Shown: positions 10,426 through 18,944 of the stretch, one piece after another | Layout of the letters: each line of letters starts with the position of its first letter | Position numbering within the stretch: the stretch's first letter is position 1 | Source of the DNA: Clostridiales bacterium | Lineage (GTDB): Bacteria > Bacillota > Clostridia > Peptostreptococcales > Anaerovoracaceae | DNA: 21,593 nt | Reading direction: 5' to 3' | Assembly (NCBI GenBank): GCA_009778945.1 | Contig: WRFF01000006.1 | Location: 1-21,593, forward strand | Program-made: the position numbers and the translations under genes | Notes under the pieces: generated by a model | What the model saw: only the letters and a program-made list of their open reading frames with translations | The model's database searches: none | What the model was told of the DNA's origin: nothing

Positions 10426-11423
10426 AGCGCCATCCCCTCCCCGGTGCGCGCGGCTGCTTTGGACGGAAAGCGGTTCCTGTGCCCGCGCGAAAGCGGATTG
10501 ATAAAGGCCACCGCAATATCCACGACCGCCGACGCAAGACATATCATGGAGGCAAGCATAAGCGCAATGAACTGTATGACAGGCACGTCATGGAAGGTGA
10601 CAGCGTTCGCGAGAAGATTGCCGAGTCCGGGAATCGAAAACACGCTCTCGACAAGGATTGTCCCGCCGAACAGGTTCGCGAGCACAAGCCCTGTGCTCGT
10701 GAAAATTGGCGCCGACGCGTTCCGGATCTGCGCGGCGGTGATCGCAAACGGCGCAACCGCGCGGGCGCGGAGGAAAGTCGAATAATCCTTTTCGACCTCG
10801 ACGAGCAGCGAAGCCCGCGTGACTTTGATAATGAGCGCCGTGACCGCAAAGGTCAGGCAGATCGCAGGAAGCGCCAGATGCCAGAGGGTATCAGTCCACG
10901 TCCCGTTTCCGACCCCATAGATCGGAAACAGGCCCAGCCGCAGCGCAAAGATATACAGAAAAACCAGGCCGATCGCAAAGCTCGGCGCGCTCGTGCCAAC
11001 GAGCGCGACCGCGCTGATCACGCCGTCGCGCGGTTTGCCGCGGCCTTTCGCGGAAACGACGCCGAACAGAAGGCCGAAAATAATAGACAGCACGAGCGAA
11101 AACAAGACAAGCTCAAAGGTGACCTGCGCGTGCGGCGCGACGTATTCCGTCACAGGCTGCCCCGATTGAATGGAGGTTCCGAAATTGCCGTGCAACGCGC
11201 CCCACACCCAGCGCCCGAACTGCACAAAGAACGGATCGTCAAGCCCGTATTTTTCGCGGATCTGCGCCAGCAATTCCGGTGTGGCGTTTTTTGTACCGAC
11301 AAGCACGCGCGCCGGGTCACCCGGCGCGATAAATATAAGCGAAAAAATGACAAGCGCGAGGGCGACAAGCGAAACTACGAATTCCGCCAGCCGCCTCACG
11401 AGATAGAGCAGTTTGGTTTTCAC
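10422..11423 (-). CDS. ABC transporter permease, DppB/OppB type
   Basis: About 333 residues, with the family's N-terminal helix and FIAPGDPARVLVG motif, the KYGLDDPFFVQFGRW segment, and five more membrane helices, ending in VAFINPLSRG as DppB proteins do. It forms half of the membrane channel. I place the start at GTG 11423, which overlaps the binding-protein stop as GTGA; a TTG at 11444 is possible, and neither has a strong ribosome site, so translational coupling is likely. The coupling loop FLRARAVAPFAITAA lacks the conserved glycine found in ARAKG of relatives. The stop overlaps the next permease start by four bases. Confidence 0.87.
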   Translation of the reverse strand: MKTKLLYLVRRLAEFVVSLVALALVIFSLIFIAPGDPARVLVGTKNATPELLAQIREKYGLDDPFFVQFGRWVWGALHGNFGTSIQSGQPVTEYVAPHAQVTFELVLFSLVLSIIFGLLFGVVSAKGRGKPRDGVISAVALVGTSAPSFAIGLVFLYIFALRLGLFPIYGVGNGTWTDTLWHLALPAICLTFAVTALIIKVTRASLLVEVEKDYSTFLRARAVAPFAITAAQIRNASAPIFTSTGLVLANLFGGTILVESVFSIPGLGNLLANAVTFHDVPVIQFIALMLASMICLASAVVDIAVAFINPLSRGHRNRFPSKAAARTGEGMAL

Positions 11424-13054
11424 GAGGTAAACAGCTGCGGCCAATTGCTGCTGAGCAGCGAATAGGAATTATAGTCCTTCAACTGAATGCCTTGTTGATA
11501 CGCAATCGCAGCCTGTCCCCACCAAACGGGGGCGTAGATCACTTGCTCCTGCGCGATGCTGTTGCCCTGAATGATCGGCGCGATTTGATCATTGAAGGTC
11601 GGCGCAGACATTATCTGTTGCGTGAGCTGCGCGACCTGGTCGTTCGTCCAGTTGGCCGGATTGTAGCCCGCGCCGCGCGCGTCAAGCAGCCACATTGCGA
11701 TTTCGCCCGGCTCCGGTGTTGTCGGGAAATAGATCATCCAGCCTACGCCCTGCTTGCCGTTTCCGATCTCGTTCAGCCACTGGTCGAGCGGTATTTCCTT
11801 CACGTCAAGCGTGATGCCGATCTGCTTCAGCGAATCCGCAAGCGCAAGCGAGGCTTGTCCGGCCGCCGGATAGGCGTCCGGATAGGTGATCGTCGTTTCA
11901 AATCCGCCCGCCGAACCCGATGCCGCGAGTTCCGCCTTCGCTTTCGCCATATCGAAATCGTAATGTGTAACGCTCGCAAGTTTGCTGGTCGCTTCCTCTT
12001 TGCTCATAACAACCGCAAACTGTTCGGGCGCGGAAATGGCGGTTGCCGCCGTGCCGTGCCCCTTCAGGATGCTGCCACTCACAATGCTGTCTTTATCGAT
12101 CGCGTACGCGACCGCTTTCCGAACATGCTCGTCGTTAAACGGCGCCACATTCGGATCAAACGTCAGGCCGAAATAGGACCGGTCGTCTATGAAATTCACC
12201 TGTGCGCCTTTCACCTTCGCCCATTGCTCGCTCTGATCGACCGGGATATTGAGCGCAAAGTTCATGTCGCCCTGCGTGAAAGCAAGCAGACGCGTATTTT
12301 CATCCTGGAAAAAGTCGAAGCGAATCGAACTCATATTGGGCTTCCCGTTCCACCAATTCGGATTCGCCACGTAGGTCACATGCGAACCCGGGGAAAATTC
12401 CTTCGGGATATACGGGCCGGTCCCGACGATCAGGTCCTTCGGCGAACCGATCGTGCCGTTCTTCTCCGTGTCCTCGCCCCAGGCCTTCGGCGTCACAAAC
12501 AGCCCGCCCGTATTGGACACCGCCCAGATGAAGCTCGCATGCGGCCCGTCAAGCGTGATCGTAACCTCGTCGTCCGCCGTCTTCGCGACGCTCTTCACAT
12601 AGCTCGGGAAATAAATGGCGACGCCCGGCGAACGCTTCGCGTCCATCGCACGCTGGATCGACCACACGACATCGTCCGCCGTCATCGTCTCGCCGTTCCA
12701 GAATTTCACGCCCTGCCTGAGCTTGAACGTCCAGACGGTCGCGTTGTCGTCCTTCCAGCTCTCCGCAAGCACAGGAATTACTTTGCCGCTGTTATCAATC
12801 CCGACAAGCCCTTCCATGCTGATAGAAGAAATATAATAATTGAGAATGCCCGCTTCCTGGTTCATGTCAAGCGACGAAATCGTGCCCGAGACGCCGACGA
12901 CAAACGGCTTGCCGCCCGTACCGTTTCCGCCCGCCGGCGCCGAACCGCCGGGTGAGGCGCCGTTGCCCTGCGAACCGCCGCCGCACGCCGCGAACAACAG
13001 GATAAAGACCAAGAGCAGGGTTACGATCCCCGCGCCTTTTTTAAATCTATTCAT
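11420..13054 (-). CDS. Peptide-type ABC transporter substrate-binding lipoprotein (SBP family 5)
   Basis: The 544-residue product begins with a lipoprotein signal ending in LFAAC (lipidated Cys24), then a Gly/Ser/Asn-rich tether. The mature part follows the SBP_bac_5 plan: a conserved AESWKDDNATVWTFKLRQG segment, FWNGETMTADDVVWS, a central FDPNVAPFNDEHVRKAVAYAID region, and a C-terminal lobe with PVWWGQAAIAYQ. Such proteins deliver peptides or related small molecules to DppB/DppC permeases. I choose ATG 13054 because AAAGGA lies nine bases upstream; in-frame ATGs further up have no ribosome site. It is the first gene of the four-gene importer operon, and its stop overlaps the permease start. 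The ligand cannot be read from sequence; the hydrolase fused to the ATPase suggests an amide-containing compound. Confidence 0.9.
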   Translation of the reverse strand: MNRFKKGAGIVTLLLVFILLFAACGGGSQGNGASPGGSAPAGGNGTGGKPFVVGVSGTISSLDMNQEAGILNYYISSISMEGLVGIDNSGKVIPVLAESWKDDNATVWTFKLRQGVKFWNGETMTADDVVWSIQRAMDAKRSPGVAIYFPSYVKSVAKTADDEVTITLDGPHASFIWAVSNTGGLFVTPKAWGEDTEKNGTIGSPKDLIVGTGPYIPKEFSPGSHVTYVANPNWWNGKPNMSSIRFDFFQDENTRLLAFTQGDMNFALNIPVDQSEQWAKVKGAQVNFIDDRSYFGLTFDPNVAPFNDEHVRKAVAYAIDKDSIVSGSILKGHGTAATAISAPEQFAVVMSKEEATSKLASVTHYDFDMAKAKAELAASGSAGGFETTITYPDAYPAAGQASLALADSLKQIGITLDVKEIPLDQWLNEIGNGKQGVGWMIYFPTTPEPGEIAMWLLDARGAGYNPANWTNDQVAQLTQQIMSAPTFNDQIAPIIQGNSIAQEQVIYAPVWWGQAAIAYQQGIQLKDYNSYSLLSSNWPQLFTS

Positions 13055-13095
13055 CAATTTGTTCCTTTCAAAATACTTCATTATCGTGTAAATAT

Positions 13096-13104
13096 AGTAT
13101 AACA
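13096..13104 (-). promoter_or_regulatory. Extended -10 promoter candidate for the ABC operon
   Basis: On the minus strand TGTTATACT forms an extended -10 element (TGn plus TATACT), giving a likely start near 13089 and a leader of about 35 bases before ATG 13054. I see no good -35 hexamer at 17-18 bases, which is usual for extended -10 promoters. No riboswitch-like structure fits in the short leader. Confidence 0.5.
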
Positions 13105-13156
13105 AAAAACCGCCGGAAGCATTTCTATTAATTGGGGAGTTATTCATTACAGCGGA

Positions 13157-13196
13157 AACCGGCGCGTCTGATTGAGGGAGGGAAGACGCGTCGGTT
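13157..13196. terminator. Imperfect 13-bp hairpin downstream of the surface-protein gene
   Basis: AACCGGCGCGTCT (13157-13169) pairs with AGACGCGTCGGTT (13184-13196) across a 14-base loop, with a single G-A mismatch in DNA that is a G-U pair in one RNA orientation. It lies between the leftward surface-protein gene and the leftward ABC operon and could end the former's transcript. Only a short TTT follows on the minus strand, so calling it a factor-independent terminator is uncertain. Confidence 0.4.
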
Positions 13197-13276
13197 AGGA
13201 TTATCGCTGTCCGGAAGTTCCGCTTGAGGGGGGAATGAAAAGACGGGAGACCGATCAGCGAAATAAGCTATTCATC

Positions 13277-13347
13277 GCCGACCGGAACAAAAGCTTCTTC
13301 GGCCTGCGACTTCCGTCACTCTCTCAGAACTTTCGCTTCCGGTCGGC
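13277..13347. repeat. Perfect 11-bp inverted repeat around a 49-base loop
   Basis: GCCGACCGGAA (13277-13287) and TTCCGGTCGGC (13337-13347) are exact complements and lie just past the stop of the surface-protein gene. There is no T-run. The loop could hold more structure; it may be a 3' stabilising element or part of an unrecognised small RNA. Together with the hairpin at 13157-13196 it accounts for most of the 206-base stretch 13148-13353, in which I see no gene. Confidence 0.55.
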
Positions 13348-13353
13348 TGGGTA

Positions 13354-16300
13354 TTATTTTACATTGGCTGTTCTGTAGTCCTCCCACTCGTCAGGCTTGC
13401 GTTTGCGCGCGTTGTACAGCGCGGTCAGCGCAAGATTGACGATGAACAGAATCGCTACGATAAACGTATGGCTGTTGATCCAGACCATATTGTCCAAAGG
13501 CCAGTCAAGAATCAACCAGACGATAAGGGTCACGGCACCGACGATCACCGCAAGCAGGCGCGCGACGCGGCCTCTCTTTCTGCGCTCATTGATCTCATCC
13601 TCGGCCTCGTCTGTCAACAGGCCGAAACGTTCCAGTTCGTTGCGTTCTTCATTGAAGCGGCGTCTTCTCATCGGCATATAGACCAGCAGGAGCAACGCCA
13701 TCAGCACGCCCGCCACCGACAGCATCAGCGAGAAGAGCGACCAGTTATGGCCCGAACCGAGCGGGGCGCCTCCGGACGTAATCGTCATCGTTCCCGGTCC
13801 GCTACCCGGCGAGGTTGGAGGATTGGCCGGAGAAATCGTCGCACCCCCACCTCCGCCTCCGCCTCCGCCTCCGCCCGGCGTTGAAGTGGTTGGCGTCTCT
13901 GGAATAATTGGTTTGAACAAAGCCGTTACGATAATATTCTCCTGTACATTCGTATAGCCGCGGTCCCAGCCCGTAAAGATATAACCTGCCCGCCCGGGAA
14001 CCGCAGGCGCGGTCGCGTCGCCGCCGCGCGGTACGACTTGAATCTTCAGCACTGTGCCGTCCCAGTTCACAAACGTCACGGTCAGATTGTCCGGTCCCGG
14101 AGGTGTCGGAGGTGTCGGAGGAGTGGGCGGCACATATTGGGTCACATAGTACAACTTCAGCACGAGCGAGCCGTCAGCCTTCACCACGCCGGATTTGATT
14201 TCCTTGTACGCGCCATTTGTGTAGCCCGCCTTGTAGTCATAGCCCGTATAACTCCTTGGACTCGCCGTGACCGTGCTGCCCGTCAGCGCCTGGTAGCTGA
14301 TCGTATCGGCAAGCTTCACGGTAGCTCCGTCACTGTTCACGAGATAATTCTCCACTTTGTAATTCACATTGTCCGGCGTCCAGACCGCATAGACAACCTT
14401 GTCGCCGACCCAGTCCACCGTATTTGCGATGCTGAAGTCCGGCGCGCTTGCAGAAGCGCTCGTCGTCCAACCCTGGAACACGTAGCCGGCCCGCGTCGGA
14501 GCCGTGCCGGCGGTGGTACTCGGAAGCACCTGGCTCTGCGCGCCCAGCATCTGCCCGTATTCAAGGCCCGTAAGCTGGTTCACAGTTCCAGCCTTACCTC
14601 CATTCGGATCAAAGGTCAGCGTATTGTTTGTCGTAACATCCCACTGGGCATACAGCACAATCTGCGCGTCCTGCATCGACGCGAGGTTGATAACAGACTG
14701 CGCATTCGTATAAACTGTACCAGTACCGTCAACCGCGGTGTTCCAACCCGCAAATGTATAGCCCTTCAGACTGTACCCATTGGCCGTCAGGTTCCTTGCC
14801 ACGTTATAGGTGTGGGTAGAGGTCACGGTCGTCCCAGCAACCGTACCAGCCAAGGCATTGCCGGAAGTATCCACGATGTTCTTCTGATAAACAACTGTAT
14901 AGGTGATAGGCGCCCACTGCGCGGTAAGCGTGATAGACATCGTCGTGTCATCGGTTGCAAGGCTGCCGTAGGTAGACGAGGCCGTAGCTGTAGCAGTCGG
15001 ACCTCCAGTTGTTACCCTCCAGTTGGAGAAGGTATAGCCAGTCGGAGGCGCGATCAGGCTGGTGTCATAGGACGCGCCGTCAGGCAAAAGCTTCGTGTCG
15101 GCCCATTTGACACCGGTAGTATCCGCAATGCTTGTGCTTCCGTCATAGGTTCCGCCGTTGGTGTCATAAGAAACCACGTAATCAGCAATCGGCACATACA
15201 AGACATTGATGATATTGACGTTCCCGGTTACAAGATCCGCTACCGTATCGGTCGCGTCAAGAAGGGTATACGGTACGCTGCCCTGCTGTACGCCGCTTTG
15301 ATAGCCTGCGGGGCGCTTTGCGCCGAGTTGACCTGAAGTGAGCGTCGTACCCGCGGCAAGCGTGATCCCGTCGCCCGCAATCAAATCATTTGTGCCATCT
15401 TTCAGAATCGTCCCGCTGGCGCCAAGGTAGGTTGCCGTATCGCCAACCGTGCCCACGCTGTCCTTATAATAATTGACGCGGTAGGCCGGTTTGCTTATGC
15501 GGAAGCCCGCATAATTGGTGCTCGGCAACACAAAGCCCACCATATCAATCTGTGCGTGAGAACGCACGACCATATTCTCGCCGGCTGTGGTCGGTATGTT
15601 GTAGTCAAAATAGAGGTTGACACGATCCCCTGGAGCGGCCGTCACGCCGGAAAGCTTAAAGGCCGTTGCGCCTGCCGGCACAGAAGACGTTACCGCTATC
15701 CAGTTGGTTACGGTGCTCAAATCGCTGCCCAGCGCAACCGTACTGTCCGTCGTGTAATACCAAGTACCCGCTGTGGGATTACTGGCTGAGCCATTGACCG
15801 TGGTAGCGTAAGGAACCGCCGCAAGCACCGGAGTGAAATCGCCGACAGGCGCCAAGACGTAGATGTCGCCTGAGACGGCGTTCGAAGTGTTGTTAATGAC
15901 CTGCTGACGTAGCAGCCCCTCGTTTCGCACGGCCGCAAGGTTCAGGTCGTCAAGAGTCGCCACATCGCCCGTATCTTTCTTCCATACGTTCAAGCCTATC
16001 GTCGCGCTTTGGTCGATGTCCCCCTGAACCGCGCTGTTGGCGGACAGGATCGTCGGGACGACAATGTTGGTGGTGACAGTGCCACTTACTGTTGCTGTTG
16101 CCGCTGGTGTTGAAGTTGTCAGTGTTAGTGGCACTGAAGCTGCCACTGCGTCGTCAGCAACCGTGATCGCGCCTTTTATGATCAAAGCGTAGTCTTCGTT
16201 GTAGCTCAGGTATCCAGGATTGCCATTGTTACCGGCGCCTGTATAGGTATATGCATAGTAATTGTAGGCGCCATCCGAGGTCACTGACACCGTGTAGTCA

Positions 16301-18753
16301 GCGGGATCAAGCACACGGGTAGCAGCGGTATTAGGGGCTTGAGTAGAATTATTTATCCCGCCATTATTTGTTGCCCCATAGCCTAAAAGCACCTGTGCGT
16401 TTGTATAGTCAAAGCTCATTGAACTCGGCAGCTTCAGCGCCAAAGTCGGCTGAGGGATACGCCGGTTCCAAGTTTCGTAAGGAATATAGAACTCAGAGGT
16501 CGCTGTAACTGCAAAACTATCTCCTGGCTTTACACCAGGATTAGCTGCCGGTACGCCATTGATCGCGCTAGTTACGTTGCTCAAGGTAACCGGACGATCC
16601 GCCTGAGTTGCATAGATCGGCACTGATGCTGAAGCACCCGTTCTAGTCTGAGACGCTGGATTGGTTGCCATGCCCGTCGGCGCGTTTACCGTCATCGACA
16701 CTGAAGTCCGCCCGAAGTCAGCACCTGTAGCCAACGTGGTCTGCCCAGCAGGATTGAAGATATAAGGTACACCGGTAGTTTTTATATTTCGCAAAGTCAC
16801 CATAATGCAGAGCAGCTGCTGAGAACTTGCTCCCACCGGAATTGTAAAGCCTGGCGCCGCATGAAAAGACAGTTGCGTGATCATCGTGTCAGGATGGCTC
16901 GCCATGATCCAGCTCATTGGATCAGTAGAAGTTAAAGTAAGGCCGCTTGTGGCAGAAGCTGCAGCACCTGCAACCGGATCAAATAACGTGTTATCAACCG
17001 TAAAGGTCTCAATGCTGCTGTCACTGTAGGTCACCGTCATGGTGTCAAAACGGTCCGGCGTCACACCCCAGAAGTGTTTAAGATCCCACATCGTATTATC
17101 AAAAGGAATAGTGATCGTGAAATCTGAAAGAGGAACTTCAGAAGGAGTCGCGCCGGTCAGGTTGTTGCTGACGCTATAACGAAAGTTCTCCTGATCGCCA
17201 GGAGCAAGATAAGAGTTAGCATAGGTCAAGTCATAAGAGCCGATTTCGAGCAGTCCTCCACCTTGAAACGATGAGACTTGCTGCCCAGCCGAAATACTAT
17301 AGTTTAGCGAGGGCAGCGTTGCCGTGTAGACATGATTGATGTCAGAAGTGGCAACAGTAAAAGGCGTATCATCCTGCCAGGTACCGGTCACTGTTGCAGA
17401 ATAAACATAGGCATTACCGCCAGCTTCAGAAGCAGCCGGCGGTGCAGTGTAAGAAATGACTGGATACGTTGCGGTACCAGGAAAAAAACTCGGTGAAGTC
17501 GAACGGACATCAGAAAGAGAGCTCGCAATATATGAGCCAGTTTTCCAACTTGAAGTTGAGATCACCGTCTGCCCATCAACGGTAGCCTGCGTCCAACCAT
17601 CTGGAAGGCTTACCACCGTGGCCTCGGCTGGCAGAGTCAGCGAGTAAGTGGCAGTCTTTGGCCATGTTGCATTCCCAAAATTAGTCTGACCTACCACCGG
17701 CTGATTTGGCAGTGAAGCCTGTAGGGTGGTACAGAGGGTGTAGGTGTAGGCTGAACCATCGCGTGCCACATTGGTCGCAGCAGGCTGAAGATCATCCTGC
17801 GTTGGAACCGCACCACCAGAACCGTTGAACTTGGTTACTGCGCTGTTAACGCCCATAGCGGGATACAGGTCTACTGCACAGGCGGTCGTGATCATAAGCG
17901 AATCGCCCTTAATTGAACTGTCACTCAAGTTCAAGGTTGGCGTTACATCGGTCGTAAGCTTATCGGTAGTTGCGTTAGTTACAGAGTTGTAGTTGTAGGC
18001 GTAAGAATAACTGATATTGAAGACATTGTCATAGGTAAGGCTGGACTTGAAAGCCAGGGTAACTGAGGTCGAAGCGGTTATCTGATTAGAAGAGGTACCC
18101 TGATCCCCCCTGACTGAAGCAATGTATTTAGTAGTTGAAGTATCGGCGCCTAAAGTAAAGGTGGCGCCAAGTGGTTTATCCAGGGTAAGTGTTGGCGGGG
18201 TAGTCGGGGTTGGTTCGCTCGCAGACCAATTCACAACCGTCTTAAGATAAACAATAGAACCCGTATTGGTAGCCGAACCCGTATTATTAGACACAGGTGT
18301 GATCCTCTGTTTCGTGATAGCCCCTGGCTTGCAGGCAAAGTCGACGCCGTTGTCGTAATCCGGCAGCTTGTTAGCTTGCACCATACCGGTCGGCGGCGCG
18401 TCAATTGCAGGCGACATCGAAGTGCTCAGTTGCTCAGTACCTACGAAGGTCTGCAGGTACGTGCCGTGGGCATTGGCTGCGCCGTCAAGCGGCGTGATCG
18501 TCCCCGAAAGCGGCGAAACTGCCTGCGTTGCCGGAGCGGTCGTCTCCGCATCCTGCCCCTTACTATCTGTTGTTGCTGCGTTATTCGACGCAGTCGTGTC
18601 ATCCGACGCAACAGAATCAGCGGCGCCGCTGCCGCCCGAATCTGCCACCGGCGCTTCGCCTGCGAACACCATAGCCGGCGCCGCGATACAAACCGCAAGC
18701 AGCAATGTCACAAGCGTAGTCAGGCGCCGGAATTTTTTATTTCCATATTTCAT
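13354..18753 (-). CDS. Large secreted repeat protein with InlB-type/MucBP-like repeats and a three-helix C-terminal membrane anchor
   Basis: A 1799-residue surface protein. It has a Sec signal peptide (residues 1-32, ending AMVFA), a Thr/Ala/Asp-rich low-complexity segment to about residue 95, and then about 1,090 residues of unassigned beta-rich, Thr/Ser/Asn-rich sequence. Three Listeria-Bacteroides (Flg_new/InlB B-type) repeats begin near 1192, 1283 and 1375 (YVVSYDTNGG, GYTFAGWNT, NTLTFDPNGG, GYVFQGWTT). A MucBP-like module follows (VNYKVENYLVNSDGATVK, LVLKLYY), then a PPTPPTPPTPP spacer, a fourth B-like repeat (GYIFTGWDRGY), and an 11-glycine run. Hydrophobic helices lie near 1671-1694, 1731-1752 and 1759-1779. 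RRRR after the first and KRK after the last support an outside N-terminus and inside C-terminus. No LPXTG motif is present. Such repeats usually serve adhesion. The ATG at 18753 is preceded by AAGGAA and GGAGGG. Base composition differs along the gene. Confidence 0.9.
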   Translation of the reverse strand: MKYGNKKFRRLTTLVTLLLAVCIAAPAMVFAGEAPVADSGGSGAADSVASDDTTASNNAATTDSKGQDAETTAPATQAVSPLSGTITPLDGAANAHGTYLQTFVGTEQLSTSMSPAIDAPPTGMVQANKLPDYDNGVDFACKPGAITKQRITPVSNNTGSATNTGSIVYLKTVVNWSASEPTPTTPPTLTLDKPLGATFTLGADTSTTKYIASVRGDQGTSSNQITASTSVTLAFKSSLTYDNVFNISYSYAYNYNSVTNATTDKLTTDVTPTLNLSDSSIKGDSLMITTACAVDLYPAMGVNSAVTKFNGSGGAVPTQDDLQPAATNVARDGSAYTYTLCTTLQASLPNQPVVGQTNFGNATWPKTATYSLTLPAEATVVSLPDGWTQATVDGQTVISTSSWKTGSYIASSLSDVRSTSPSFFPGTATYPVISYTAPPAASEAGGNAYVYSATVTGTWQDDTPFTVATSDINHVYTATLPSLNYSISAGQQVSSFQGGGLLEIGSYDLTYANSYLAPGDQENFRYSVSNNLTGATPSEVPLSDFTITIPFDNTMWDLKHFWGVTPDRFDTMTVTYSDSSIETFTVDNTLFDPVAGAAASATSGLTLTSTDPMSWIMASHPDTMITQLSFHAAPGFTIPVGASSQQLLCIMVTLRNIKTTGVPYIFNPAGQTTLATGADFGRTSVSMTVNAPTGMATNPASQTRTGASASVPIYATQADRPVTLSNVTSAINGVPAANPGVKPGDSFAVTATSEFYIPYETWNRRIPQPTLALKLPSSMSFDYTNAQVLLGYGATNNGGINNSTQAPNTAATRVLDPADYTVSVTSDGAYNYYAYTYTGAGNNGNPGYLSYNEDYALIIKGAITVADDAVAASVPLTLTTSTPAATATVSGTVTTNIVVPTILSANSAVQGDIDQSATIGLNVWKKDTGDVATLDDLNLAAVRNEGLLRQQVINNTSNAVSGDIYVLAPVGDFTPVLAAVPYATTVNGSASNPTAGTWYYTTDSTVALGSDLSTVTNWIAVTSSVPAGATAFKLSGVTAAPGDRVNLYFDYNIPTTAGENMVVRSHAQIDMVGFVLPSTNYAGFRISKPAYRVNYYKDSVGTVGDTATYLGASGTILKDGTNDLIAGDGITLAAGTTLTSGQLGAKRPAGYQSGVQQGSVPYTLLDATDTVADLVTGNVNIINVLYVPIADYVVSYDTNGGTYDGSTSIADTTGVKWADTKLLPDGASYDTSLIAPPTGYTFSNWRVTTGGPTATATASSTYGSLATDDTTMSITLTAQWAPITYTVVYQKNIVDTSGNALAGTVAGTTVTSTHTYNVARNLTANGYSLKGYTFAGWNTAVDGTGTVYTNAQSVINLASMQDAQIVLYAQWDVTTNNTLTFDPNGGKAGTVNQLTGLEYGQMLGAQSQVLPSTTAGTAPTRAGYVFQGWTTSASASAPDFSIANTVDWVGDKVVYAVWTPDNVNYKVENYLVNSDGATVKLADTISYQALTGSTVTASPRSYTGYDYKAGYTNGAYKEIKSGVVKADGSLVLKLYYVTQYVPPTPPTPPTPPGPDNLTVTFVNWDGTVLKIQVVPRGGDATAPAVPGRAGYIFTGWDRGYTNVQENIIVTALFKPIIPETPTTSTPGGGGGGGGGGGATISPANPPTSPGSGPGTMTITSGGAPLGSGHNWSLFSLMLSVAGVLMALLLLVYMPMRRRRFNEERNELERFGLLTDEAEDEINERRKRGRVARLLAVIVGAVTLIVWLILDWPLDNMVWINSHTFIVAILFIVNLALTALYNARKRKPDEWEDYRTANVK
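13850..13873 (-). repeat. Four CCTCCG hexamers coding for polyglycine
   Basis: Four perfect tandem CCTCCG units (CGGAGG on the coding strand) encode alternating GGA and GGC glycine codons within the 11-Gly run of the surface protein. Tandem hexamers can gain or lose units by slippage without shifting the frame, so linker length may vary between strains. Each unit also contains GGAGG, a perfect Shine-Dalgarno core, inside the coding sequence. Confidence 0.75.
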
Positions 18754-18825
18754 GTTGCGTTTCCTTCCCTCCGATATCCCTCTTCCTGCGATTATGGATT
18801 CTATGATCCTGCATCCTTACATGGA

Positions 18826-18853
18826 ATATTACCGATATTACCGAATATCACCG
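18826..18853. repeat. Three ATATYACCG iterons at the surface-protein promoter
   Basis: ATATTACCG at 18826-18834 and 18835-18843 and ATATCACCG at 18845-18853 form three near-identical units with 9- and 10-base periodicity. They lie just downstream of the predicted leftward transcription start for the surface-protein gene, about +3 to +30, where a bound repressor would block transcription or, in RNA form, a leader element could act. Confidence 0.6.
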
Positions 18854-18862
18854 AATTGTGAC

Positions 18863-18892
18863 ATAATACAAAGGTAATACTTATATACTCAA
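18863..18892 (-). promoter_or_regulatory. Promoter candidate for the surface-protein gene
   Basis: On the minus strand TTGAGT (18892-18887) and TATTAT (18868-18863) are separated by 18 bases, matching a housekeeping promoter in 4/6 and 5/6 positions. Start is expected near 18856, leaving a leader of about 100 bases that contains the three iterons and the ribosome site before ATG 18753. Confidence 0.45.
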
Positions 18893-18944
18893 AAATAGCC
18901 TCTGCGAAACGCTTTTTCGAAAATTTATAAATTATTTTCCATCT

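Noticed and set aside
9610..10542. 310-residue version of the DppC-type permease.
   Set aside because: The added N-terminus overlaps the upstream permease by more than 100 bases and has no membrane-protein character; the GTGA overlap start at 10425 fits the operon.
11492..12955. 487-codon plus-strand frame opposite the binding-protein gene.
   Set aside because: Arg-rich antisense shadow of a well-supported family 5 binding protein.
13235..13378. Plus-strand 47-codon frame (MKRRETDQRNK...) behind GAGGGGGG.
   Set aside because: The ribosome-site-like run is good, but the frame crosses both arms' region of the inverted repeat and the end of the surface gene on the other strand, has no recognisable protein pattern and no promoter; likely chance.
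14038..15336. 432-codon plus-strand frame inside the surface-protein gene.
   Set aside because: It is the mirror of a GC-rich minus-strand coding frame, is rich in Arg/His/Cys with no domain pattern, and lacks a ribosome site.
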